From positions 62,001-126,000 of the forward strand of contig VXIS01000089.1 in the NCBI GenBank assembly GCA_008704415.1: a stretch of DNA of 64,000 nucleotides, written 5' to 3'. Made by a program: the position numbers and the translations under genes. Source of the stretch: Sphaerosporella brunnea. Lineage: Eukaryota; Ascomycota; Pezizomycetes; Pezizales; Pyronemataceae. This document shows positions 52,831 to 62,165 of this stretch, in pieces (positions within the stretch are counted from its first letter, which is position 1; each line of letters begins with the position of its first letter). The notes beneath the pieces were generated by a model. That model saw nothing but the letters and a program-made list of their open reading frames with translations, made no database searches and was not told the origin of the DNA.

Positions 52831-55496
52831 ATGCTGTCGCCGTGCCTCTTCCGCGCCATTGCACGACCTCGAGGGACTGCGGCGCTGACAAGCTTGTCGC
52901 TGCTACGCTACCGCGCTCGTCCTCCTGCTCGTCTCTTCGCTGCTACGCCCCGCTTCCTGAATGACAAGAAACCGCAGGATACAACGGCTACTGCTACTGC
53001 TACTGCTAGTATAACTTCAACAACGAAGAATAATGGAAAGAACAATGGAAATGAACCTGTTGCCCCGCCGAAGGATCTACTCGCGGAAGTGACTAAGTCG
53101 GCAAAGGGTCAACGTCAAGCGGACTGGGGGATCATCAAAGAGATGTCGCGGTACCTGTGGCCGAAAGTGAGCTCGCCGCCGGTCGTCCGGGAATGTGTGT
53201 CTGGGTGTTGAACTATGGTTTAGGACAGTCCCGGTATAAAGCTACGCGTCGCGTTATCAATCGCCCTTCTTGTGGGCGCAAAAGTAAACTTCACGGACTG
53301 TTAATTACCAGAGGAAGAGATCAGGAATTGGCTGACTAGTTTGTCAGGTCCTCAATGTGCAAGTCCCGTTCTTTTTCAAGTCCATTGTGGATAACATGAA
53401 TGTGGACTTCTTGGAGTTGGGTGGCACCGTGTGGACAGCTGCCGGATCTATCATTGTTGCTTGTAAGCTAGCCCAGCTTTCCAGCTTGCATGTTCTGATG
53501 TCGGAGACCGTTAAAAGATGGTCTTGCTCGGGTCGGTGCCACGGCTTTCCAGGAGCTGCGAAACGCCGTGTTTGCAACAGTTGCGCAGAAAGCCATCCGG
53601 AAAGTCGCCTGTAATGTCTTCGACCATTTACTGCGCCTCGACTTGAACTTCCACCTGTCGAAACAGACGGGAGGATTGACTAGAGCCATTGATAGAGGTA
53701 CCAAGGGTATCAGCTTTTTGCTGACCAGTATGCTGTTTCATATTGTGCCGATTGGTCTGGAAGTCACCATGGTCTGCGGTATCTTGGTGCGTTTCTAGGC
53801 CGGCTACTGTTGGACGCTCATTCTAACCGTTGACCAGACGTACAACTATGGGTCGCAATTTGCAGTCGTCACGGCGGCAACTATGGTGGCATATACGGCA
53901 TTCACCATCATCACCACAGCTTGGAGAACTAAGTTTCGAAAACAAATGAACGCAGCGGATAACAAGGGAGCCACCGTTGCCGTTGACGCACTGATCAACT
54001 ATGAGGCTGTCAAGGTAGGTCATGTGGCTTCTCCTAGTAAGAAAAGCCTTTAACGCGTGGCAGTACTTCAACAACGAAAAATTTGAGGTGAGCCGATATG
54101 ACGTCGCATTGAAGGAATACGAGCGTGCATCCATCAAGGTTGCAACGTCATTGGCCTTTCTCAACTGCGGCCAAAACATCATATTCTCCTCTGCCCTGAC
54201 CGCCATGATGTACCTTGCGTGCCAGGGCGTTGTCGCTGGAACCTTGACAGTGGGCGATTTGGTCATGGTCAATCAGCTCGTCTTCCAGCTTTCCGTCCCG
54301 TTGAACTTCTTGGGCTCGGTTTATCGCGAATTGCGGCAGTCTCTGCTGGATATGGAAACGCTTTTCAACCTGCAAAAGGTGAATATTGCTGTCAAGGATG
54401 CGCCATATGCGAAGCCCCTGGATTTCAAGGGTGGAGAGATCAAGTTCGAAAATGTCACTTTTGGTTACCACCCTGAGCGGCCGATCTTGAAGAATGTCAG
54501 CTTCACCATTCCAGCCGGAAAGAAGACTGCCATTGTCGGTCCCAGCGGTTGCGGGTGAGTTTGTGCCATCCTAGTGCGGTCTCGCAGCGTGACTGATGAA
54601 CGCAAAGTAAATCCACCATTCTGAGACTGTTGTTCCGTTTCTACGATGTCCAGTCCGGCCGCATCCTCGTGGATGGCCAAGACATCCGAGATGTCACTCT
54701 TGAGTCTCTGCGGAAGGCCGTCGGAGTTGTCCCCCAGGATACGGCACTGTTCAACAACACCATTGAGCACAACATCAAATATGGCAGAATCGATGCTACC
54801 CACGAGGAGGTTGTTGCTGTCGCTAAGCGGGCTAGGATCCATGATACCATCATGTCTTTCCCCGATGGGTACAACACAATAGTTGGAGAACGGGGAATGA
54901 TGATCTCTGGTCAGTTCGTCATGAAAAACATTGGGTGGTTTAAGCTGACAACCAGGACAGGAGGCGAAAAACAGAGGCTGGCCATCAGTAGAGTTTTGCT
55001 GAAAGATCCGCCGCAGTTATTCTTTGACGAAGCTGTGAGTTTCTTTCCCATACCATGTTTTGCGGCTGCGGCTAATGACTTGCCGCATCTAGACGTCCGC
55101 CCTGGACACGCACACCGAGCAGGCTCTCATGAGCAATATCTCCTCGATTCTCAAGGAGAAACGGCGAACGAGTGTCTTCGTGGCGCATCGCTTACGGACT
55201 ATCTTTGATAGCGGTCTGTGGCCCTGCTGGTGGAGATTTCAAGGACGAAGGCTGACAGCTGGGCTATCCCAACTTATAGACCAGATCATTGTGCTCAAGG
55301 ATGGTACAGTGGCTGAACCACCTGGTACGCACGAACAGCTCATCAACACTGGTGGAGTGTATTCCACTCTTTGGGGTATGTTTATTCATTCTCTCGCTTT
55401 TTGCACGTAGTCTAACGGATCTGCTTTCTAGCTGTACAAGAAACTACGCCCACGCTGAACAATGGAGAGGTTAAGCAGGAAAAGGAGCGTCGGTGA
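52831..55496 (+). CDS. ATM1: Mitochondrial inner-membrane ABC transporter Atm1
   Basis: Atm1 exports a glutathione-linked sulfur/iron-sulfur precursor from the mitochondrial matrix for cytosolic Fe/S protein assembly. Eleven exons (52831-53166, 53224-53283, 53348-53462, 53518-53786, 53838-54014, 54064-54554, 54608-54909, 54961-55034, 55093-55213, 55280-55375, 55432-55496) give 701 aa with every junction in frame. The Arg-rich N-terminus is a mitochondrial presequence. The membrane domain includes [40 protein letters not shown] and [14 protein letters not shown]. The nucleotide-binding domain has Walker A GPSGCGKST (split by intron 6), the Q-loop [13 protein letters not shown], signature [13 protein letters not shown], Walker B LFFDEATSALD and the H-loop VAHRL. 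An extra Pro ([10 protein letters not shown]) is the only oddity. The [20 protein letters not shown] exon is only 60 nt and easily missed. Confidence 0.96.
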
Positions 55497-55782
55497 TGCA
55501 GACGATACCAAGGCATAGGGTTAGGGATATGGTGTATCTTCAAGAGCGAGCTCATGGGAAATCAACTACCAATGATCAATTGAATGCTTGGTGATACATA
55601 CCAGATGACCATTAGTATATTCTCTTCAGATAATAGTTTGATCTATTATCTGCAGTGCTACCAGGAGCTGATAGCTCAAACTCATATTACGTGACTCTCG
55701 GGAATCGCCGCCCTGCGGCCCCAGCTGCTTTAAAAGCCCCCACCACCACCACCACCACCACTACCACCACCACCACCACCTC
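55497..55782. promoter_or_regulatory. Short region between ATM1 and HIU hydrolase with TAGGGTTAGGG and CAC repeats
   Basis: Directly after the ATM1 stop, TAGGGTTAGGG occurs at 55516-55526, about 260 bp upstream of the next start. A CAC-repeat tract at 55741-55780 abuts the ATG at 55783. An imperfect AT-rich palindrome around ATAATAGTTTGATCTATTAT lies near 55632. Confidence 0.4.
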
Positions 55783-56241
55783 ATGTCCCCCAACACCCGT
55801 CTCGCGACCATAACCTCACACATGTCTTCTTCTTCTTCCGCTGCCGCCGCCACCGCCGCCCCCGCAAAACCGCCAATCACCTGCCACATCCTCGACACCA
55901 CGATCGGGCGGCCAGCGACGGGGGTCCGCTGCACGCTGCTACAATTCTCTGCCGACGCGCCCACCGTCGAGAGTACGGCGCGGGTAGTCGCGACGGGGAC
56001 CACGGATGCAGATGGGCGTGTTGCGTCCTGGTCTGGGGGTGTGGATGCGGGGGAATTGGTATTAAAGCAGGGTGCGGCGTACAAGATACGCTTTGAGGTG
56101 GAGGAGTATTTTGCGCGGATGGGGCAGGAGACGTTTTTTCCGTTTGTGGAGGTGGCGTTTAGAGTGCGTGGCGTGGACGAGCATTATCACGTCCCGCTGC
56201 TGCTGGCGGGGTGGGGGTATAGCACTTATCGGGGCTCTTGA
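55783..56241 (+). CDS. 5-hydroxyisourate hydrolase (transthyretin-like)
   Basis: This enzyme hydrolyses 5-hydroxyisourate, the unstable product of urate oxidase, in purine catabolism toward allantoin. The single frame gives 152 aa, or 139 aa if translation starts at Met 55822 (MSSSSSA). It has the family landmarks: ITCHILDTTIGRPATGV at the N-terminus with a catalytic His, an Arg in TDADGRVASW, the central Y-K-I-R-F strand, ETFFPFVEVAF, and HYHVPLLL with the C-terminal YSTYRGS signature. The exact Y-R-G-S ending distinguishes it from transthyretin proper and argues for intact enzymatic function. The Ser/Ala-rich N-terminus is low complexity. No other purine-degradation gene is adjacent. Confidence 0.93.
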   Translation: MSPNTRLATITSHMSSSSSAAAATAAPAKPPITCHILDTTIGRPATGVRCTLLQFSADAPTVESTARVVATGTTDADGRVASWSGGVDAGELVLKQGAAYKIRFEVEEYFARMGQETFFPFVEVAFRVRGVDEHYHVPLLLAGWGYSTYRGS

Positions 56242-56310
56242 AATGAGAGGGTTGTGGGTGTTTGGTTTGGTAGAACTACTCTGATTTTGTTTTGTGTTTT
56301 TTTGTTCGGT

Positions 56311-57225
56311 CTATGCCTTCTTTACTAGAGAGTTGTAGTGCTCTCCAAGCCCAAACGCGTGTCTGTAGTACCCCAACCATACCTCGCCGCCGTCTGCATC
56401 TTCGTTCATTCGCTCTACGCCTCTTCCTTCCGCCTGCAGCACATTCACCTTCACGCCGAACGCGCGCCCAAGCGCCAGCACCTCCGTCTGTCCTCCCCAC
56501 TCTGCAGTGTTCTCCACCTTCGCAACATGCTCTTCGAAGCTCTCCTCTAGGAAGCCTTCAAAATCGGCGCGGTTATCGCGCATAAACTGAGCGCAGCGAG
56601 CGCGGGTTTCTCTGTAATCCTTTGGAGCCTTATCCCCCTCTCCCTGCTTCAGGCTGTGCGCAAACGCGGAGTAGAGACAGTGCCCGTCCGGCGCGATCTG
56701 GTGCTCCCGCAGCTGGTGGGTCTTGAGCAGGGATGCCATGGCGTTGAGTTCGCGCTCGCGAAGGTTCGGCAGCGACGATGCTTCTAGGGCTGCCGCCTCG
56801 GATGCTGCTGCGGCTTCGGCCGCCCGCCGTGCAAGGCGCGCTTTTTGCCGGTTGGGCTTTTTGGCGCGCGGGCCGGGGGTGGGGGTCGGTGCGGAGGAGA
56901 TGGCGAGCTGCTCCAGCTGCGGTACAGAGTCGGAGGCGGCTTCGGATTGGGTTTTTGAAGGGGATTCTGCTTCTTCTTCTTCTGGCTCGGAGGGTGGTGG
57001 GATGTAGACGTTTTCGTGGTCGTGAGAAGGGGCGATGGAGTCCGGATCCGTGAGTTCTTGTATTTCGCGAGTGTGGCGCGCTTTGGTTTGCGATTCGAGG
57101 AGCACGCATTCCGCGTTCACGGCGTTGCGCGTCTTTTTGGTCGCCGCTTTTTGCTTCTGGGCAATCCGGCTTTGGAGGTCGCGGAGCTCTTTGCGGTGCC
57201 GCGTCAGGAGCGCTTCCATTTCCAT
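56311..57225 (-). CDS. OTU-domain deubiquitinase (OTUD6/Otu2-like)
   Basis: A 304-aa intronless product. The N-terminal half is a coiled coil with many Lys/Arg (LLTRHRKELRDLQSRIAQKQ), then an acidic Ser/Pro linker and a KKPNRQKARLARRAAEAAAA helix. The C-terminal OTU domain has the catalytic triad environment: IAPDGHCLYSAFAHSL (Asp and nucleophile Cys), WGGQTEVLALGRAFGVKVNV, and the His in GLGEHYNSLV. This is the OTUD6B/yeast Otu2 architecture; these proteins act on ubiquitin conjugates and are linked to ribosome and translation control. The frame is open upstream to 57624 but would overlap the divergent gene, and Met 57225 (MEMEALLTRH) gives the family start. It shares a promoter of about 200 bp with the F-box-like gene. 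Confidence 0.92.
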   Translation of the reverse strand: MEMEALLTRHRKELRDLQSRIAQKQKAATKKTRNAVNAECVLLESQTKARHTREIQELTDPDSIAPSHDHENVYIPPPSEPEEEEAESPSKTQSEAASDSVPQLEQLAISSAPTPTPGPRAKKPNRQKARLARRAAEAAAASEAAALEASSLPNLRERELNAMASLLKTHQLREHQIAPDGHCLYSAFAHSLKQGEGDKAPKDYRETRARCAQFMRDNRADFEGFLEESFEEHVAKVENTAEWGGQTEVLALGRAFGVKVNVLQAEGRGVERMNEDADGGEVWLGYYRHAFGLGEHYNSLVKKA

Positions 57226-57424
57226 TATGATGCGGGAGGCGGCGGTGGTGGTGGTTGGGGGGGATGGTGGATCGGATCGACGTGCGGTGCCGGCGAGATT
57301 AAATGACGCAGTCTGTGCCCCGCCAACGACCCCCGCTATTGAACTGCTGGCGCTGTTGGTCGCGGCGCTCCTCTCCCCCAGCTGCAGACACTCCACACCA
57401 CCGCTTCTTTCGCACATCGTCGTC

Positions 57425-58558
57425 ATGGCCATCTTCACCGACCTCGGCTTGCACGCTCCTCCCACCACCACCACACAAGTTCCCACGCAAGCTCCAAACA
57501 TGAACATCACGCACCCGCTCAGCCGTGCAATCGTCCTGTACCCTTTTCTGGCGGGCCTGGCCCCGCATCTGGACCGGACCGATCTCCACAATCTTGCGAC
57601 CACCTGCCAGGCGCTCCACAGCACGCTGCGGGACTACAGAAGTACGCTTCTCACGCTGTCGTTGCGGTGTAGTCTCAGCCCGGAGACGCTCAAGAAGGCC
57701 GGCACAACAACCACAACCACAAACGACGCCACGCCAGAATCGTGGCGAGACCATCGCGCCTCGCAACGCTGCGCAAGGGATCTTGTACAAGCCTGTGTTC
57801 GGTGTACAAACCGAATCTGCCGCGTAAATACCGCTTCTCCCCCCCCCCCCCGGTTGTTTGCTGTTTATTTACGCTGACTTCTGGCTAAACAGAATTGTAT
57901 CCAAAAACCCCATCCTACTCACCTCACCTCCCGCTTCCGGAGGCTGTGTACCCAGTGCCAACGCTCCCCGGCTCTCCTGCCCCCCGCTACCCTCCCCAAA
58001 TACGACGCCATAAAACAGGTCTGCACCTGCGCCACCGCCCCCTGGATCTGCCCCGCCTGTGCCAAGGAGCTCGCGGTAGAAGACAACGCCTACCGTCTGT
58101 GGTGCGAAATGTGGGTTGGCGAGTTCTCGCGGGACACGCGGCGGCTAGTGCGGGGACGGGACTTTGGCGACTTTGGCGAGGGGAGGGTAGGCGATGGGAA
58201 TGGCGAGGGCGGAAGAGAGTGGGGCGCAGTTTGTTGCCCCAGAGGTGGGGAGTGTAAAGGCTTATTGCCACAGGCTTCGAGCTTGGAGGTCCCAACTATG
58301 AATTGGCGGGCGGAGCCGACGCCGACGGAGGAAGCGCAGGCGATGGATTGGGATGCGTTTGGCGAAGAGCTGGAGGCGGTTGGTGATAGGAAGTGGAGGG
58401 AGCAGGCGGCGAAATGGAGGCCCGGAAGGGCAATTGAGTTTGATGGAAGATGGGCGCTGGTCGGTGAATGGCATGGTGAGGTCAGGGCATGGTGTAATTG
58501 GTGTGATAAGGTTGTGTTGTCGGTGAAGGATAAGAACGCGCTGGGGTTGGAGTATTGA
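57425..58558 (+). CDS. F-box-like protein with Cys-rich (putative zinc-binding) region
   Basis: Two exons, 57425-57823 and 57893-58558, give 354 aa. A run of ten C lies inside the 69-nt intron. The N-terminus AIVLYPFLAGLAPHLDRTDL, HNLATTCQALHSTLRDY resembles a degenerate F-box of the kind common in Pezizomycotina. A series of Cys pairs follows: CVRCTNRICRNC across the splice junction, LCTQC, VCTCATAPWICPACAKE, then WCEMW and AVCCPRGGEC. This looks like a multi-zinc cluster. The C-terminus is Trp-rich (KWREQAAKWRPGRAIEFDGR, WCNWCDK). I have seen this F-box plus Cys layout in uncharacterised fungal proteins but cannot name a domain. Substrate-adaptor function is inference. Confidence 0.78.
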
Positions 58559-60066
58559 CAGCAGGAGGGGTTTCTGATGGGGAAGTGATATGCATGATGC
58601 GGAGACGCCTTGGTTTTTAGTTTTGATTTCTTACTTGCACCTGCTGCTAGTTGTAGTATGTACACTGTAATATTGTGGCTTTATTGAAGTGGGGGTTTCG
58701 GGTGGAAAGTCGGATTATGGGCCCAATGGCTTTGACTTTCTCTTGGTCCACAATACCGGGGGATGATATACACCCAGTGTTCTCAAGAATTGGTCCAAAA
58801 AGCCAGGGCGAGCGTATTTGTGGAGAGACCAGGGTCGAATGATCAGAGTTTCCAATACTCAAACTTCCGTTGGGATGGCGCACACAGAGCGTGCGCAAAC
58901 TCATAATCACTGACCACCCATTCTATGGCGAGTTTATGCTACCCGATGATGAAGTCACCGAAGCCCTTGCTCTAGGACTATGCGGTTGGTCCGGTGTAAG
59001 TGCGTTGTGGGTGACTGGTCACGTTTGTTTGTATTTAGGTCCCCTTACGTAGCCGTGTTTTGTCTTTGTTCTGCACTCACCACTTTGTCGATAACGAATT
59101 CGAGATTCTTTGCGATCTCGCGCCGGGGAGTAAGCGAGAAGGCACGTGGCTATGGCTCAGCGGTAGGCCTATTGTGAGCCCGTTCGTATGTGGTTTGTGT
59201 TGTGTTTTTTTTGGTCGAACCTATTGTAGCAGACAGAATCATAGTGGATCACTCGATTGTCAGGGCTGCGTTCCCCCCCGGGCGAGTGCACTGCACCTGA
59301 CAGCCTCCAGGTCCCGGGCTCTTGCTCCTTCCTGTCCATAGGGTCCGTTTGGCAGCGGGTCCCTATCCATAGCTGTAGCTGGGGGTAGTTGTATCACGGT
59401 CGGTTGTATAAAAACAGGTCTGTACGTACATGATTTCTCCAGGCTCGGGCTTAGGGCTGCTCTGGAAGGCCAACACTCAACGTTCAGTAAAAAACTACAA
59501 TGCTGGGGAAATGTTCCCCCGGCTTGCTCTTTGGAATTATGTACAGCCATGCATGGTCGACATCACGAATTCCCAGCACATGTGCAGCACACACACGTGT
59601 GAGAACCAGATCTGAAGTTCAGTCCATGCTCAGGTTTCTGCAGAGATTCTTGGCCAGAGGAAAAACAGCGACCGCGGCTGCAGCCGTCTGCGTCCGAACC
59701 GGAGACGGTTGCGGCTCAGGGCTGATTAACCACAAGTCCATCGTATGTCGTCACGGTGCCATCATGTCGGCCGGCAAAGGGAATTTCCTCAACCCTAGGC
59801 TTTGCCTAGCTCCCGCTCGCTGCAAGCCTTTAAGTGCGGGCTTCTCCGTGCTGTCGGTCGGTTAATCAGACCACCGTGACCGGCAAACGCTTCAGATTAT
59901 GATGCGCGGGGGGCAAACTGTTGAAAAGGATGGCATTCCCCTCTGACGGTGTGTGTGTGTGTGTGTGTGTGTGCGCCTGGCCATGTCATGCATAGATAGC
60001 TCCTCGCAACAACAAAAACATCGGCAACCAAAGTCCTTATTCCTCCGTACAGAAACAAACACAGCC
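58559..60066. other. 1.5-kb gene-free region with an element end and GT repeat
   Basis: No gene is supported. A CAGTGTTCTCAA end like that of the 314-bp element at 13829 occurs at 58775, followed by AAAAGCCAG. GGGTCCGTTTGGCAGCGGGT at 59343 resembles the ends of other non-autonomous elements. A (GT) run lies at 59949-59972, about 95 bp before the SDR-like gene. Confidence 0.5.
58775..58817. mobile_element. Solo end or fragment of the 13829-type element
   Basis: CAGTGTTCTCAAGAATTGG followed by TCCAAAAAGCCAGGGCGAGCG matches the left end of the element at 13829 (CAGTGTTCTCAATAGCC) and its AAAAAGCCAGCGCTCGC segment. No right end or target duplication was found. Confidence 0.4.
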
Positions 60067-61309
60067 ATGGCTCCTCCCCAAATCCTCGTGACGGGCGCAA
60101 ACTACCTCTCCAGGGCAATTCGGGACAACCTCGCCAAAGAGCACCCGCAATACAACATCACGGCCATCTCGCAGGACCCGGCGTCCCTCGAATCCCTCAG
60201 GGAGCACGCCCAAAAAAGCGATATCGTGATCCGTATGTGCTTTTTGATATCCCCCCCCCACACCCTTTTCCTTTCAGCCTGGTTTGTGATGGTAATACTC
60301 TCTTAGACGCCGGCAGCCCAGATGACTCCACCCTCATCGACTCGCTCCTCACGGGCATGAAACACCGGGGCAAAAACTGCTTCTTCGTGTTCACGAGCGG
60401 CAACATAACCACGCCGGGGATCAAAATGAGCGAACAGCCCACCTCCGAAGGCGGAGAAACAAAAGAAGTGCCAGCCGCTCAGAGTTCCATCGGCAGATCC
60501 AAGTCCACGGAATTCGGCCTGCGGGACCCAAAAGTGTGGAGCGACATCAACGACATCGGCGAGATCCGGTCTTTGCCCAAACAACAGGCGCATCGGCGCA
60601 CCGACAACATGGTATTCAACGCGGCGAAGGACTACGGGAAGCATATACACACAGCGATTGTCTGCCCGCCTGATGTCTACGGCACCCAGCAGCTGAAACG
60701 GGCTTCGATCGAGAAGAAACAAGAGTGTAGGATGTTGCCGCTGTATTTTGAAGAGATATCGAGACAGAAGTATGCTTTGTATGTTGGCCGCGGCCAGAAT
60801 ATGCGCAGCTTGGTGCATATCAATGATTTGTGTAAGCTCTACTCTTTGCTGATCGAGGAAGCTGCGAAGTCGCTGGAGAGTGGAAAGGTCCGCAAGGAGT
60901 GTTGGGGTGATAATGTACATTCCCAAACCCATGTCCCCCCTCCCCCCCCCCCCAGTCGCTGACGGATAATCAGGGCTTCTACTTTTCTTCCTACGACGAA
61001 GAAGTTGCGATGCGTGATGTCTCCAAGGCGGCGGCAAAGATCATGAAGAGCCACGGGTTGATACAGCAGGAGAATGCGAAATCTTGCTCTCTCGAAGAAG
61101 CCGAAGACATGATCGACGGCTCGGGCATGGCGTTGCCAATGTTTGGCGGCAATTCGCGGAGCCGCGCGGACCGCGCTCATAAGTATCTGGGCTGGAAGCC
61201 GCAAGGCCCGTTCTTCTGGGAGGTGCTTGAGAATGATCTTTGCAACTTCAAGGGCAACGATCCGCTCAGGGACTACTATCCCGCGCATATGTGCCCGCAG
61301 GTTGGTTAA
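60067..61309 (+). CDS. Atypical NAD(P)-binding SDR/epimerase-like protein (YLL056C-like)
   Basis: Three exons, 60067-60232, 60307-60914 and 60956-61309, give 375 aa. The N-terminal ILVTGANYLSRAIRDNLAKE occupies the place of the Rossmann loop but lacks the usual GxxGxxG (it reads TGANYLS), so cofactor binding may be altered. IVIHAGSPDDSTLIDSLLTG, FFVFTSGNITTPG, then AHRRTDNMVFNAAKDYGKHI and AIVCPPDVYG follow the extended-SDR order of fungal YLL056C-like proteins. The canonical YxxxK pair is not evident. The C-terminus has LVHINDLCKLYSLLIEEAAK, DNQGFYFSSYDEEVAMRDVS and the Trp-rich YLGWKPQGPFFWEVLENDL. Intron 2 ends in a long C run, which may cause misassembly. The function is unknown. Confidence 0.82.
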
Positions 61310-61608
61310 GTGGCTGTAGCTTCGGGTTCAATGTACTTTTAGGAGTTCGAGATTGAGAATGGCCGGCATTCGTTATCAATCATCAGTATTCCACACCTCG
61401 GTACAAAGCATGCATTGAAACAGAGATGCAATCCACTTACTTTCTCCGATTTGCTCAGCACTTGTCCAGCGGCAACTGGTGATACTGGGAAACTCCGGCA
61501 AGGAGGTGTCCCCCACTCCCCACAATCCACAGGTTCCAGCGGCGCAGAAATACTCAGCATCTCACTCCTTCACGCCGCAGTAACGTCCCAATTTTAACAC
61601 CAACATGG

Positions 61609-62165
61609 TCAATGAAGTGTCTGATACGTGCAACTTTGCCAAAGCGGCATATCCCCCCCAGTTCTGTAGATACAGAGTATACTCACCACTCGTAGTAGTA
61701 GTGCACACTCCGCCAGTCCTCGAGTCAGAATCTTCAGTAAAATATGAGGAGTACTTACCTCTCCCCAAGCACTGCCACCGGTAGTGATAATCGTATCCTC
61801 CTCCAATCCCCACCCGGTAGTGATAGCAGTATCGCCAAAACTCAAAGGCTTACACAACGTCGACACCGTGCCGATATTGAAATACTTTTCCCGAGGCAGC
61901 ATCTTGGATTGTTGAGCCGATGTAATAGTTTGCTGCCGAAGCTGCAGGGCCTAGAAAGGGGCTCCAGCTGGGAGGATGGGAAGGTTCGAAAGATGTGGGA
62001 TGGGAAGGAAGTTGGTTGTTGCTGGGATCAGCTTGAAGGTGGAGGTGGTACACGGGGTCCGAGACACCACGGATTTGGTAGTTTTTTTTTTGCGGCTGTT
62101 GGAGCGCCGCTGGCTGAGGCCAGCAGTGCGGCCAGTAAGGGGAAGATTGAGGTGGTGAATTGCAT
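61609..62165 (-). pseudogene. Small secreted protein gene, frame-broken
   Basis: The start (MQFTTSIFPLLAALLASASG, then APTAAKKK) is a clear signal peptide. The coding sense then switches frame at a run of ten A (plus strand T10, 62082-62091) to YQIRGVSDPVYHLHLQADPS and NYYIGSTIQDAASGK. It switches again near 61887 to YFNIGTVSTLCKPLSFGDTA and WGLEEDTIITTGGSAWGE. After a likely short intron beginning GTAAGT it continues as CTTTTSGEYTLYLQ, and near 61664 switches once more to a CTYQTLH ending at 61609. Three single-base shifts in about 550 bp suggest a pseudogene; base-calling errors at the homopolymer could explain one. The product would be an extracellular protein of unknown function. Confidence 0.6.

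Noticed and set aside
56311..57624. Longer 437-aa form of the OTU protease
   Set aside because: It lacks a better start and would run into the divergent F-box-like gene; Met 57225 fits the family start.
59145..59215. tRNA-like TGGCTCAGCGG...GTTCG pattern
   Set aside because: A-box-like and B-box-like pieces are present but no cloverleaf pairing or acceptor stem could be formed.
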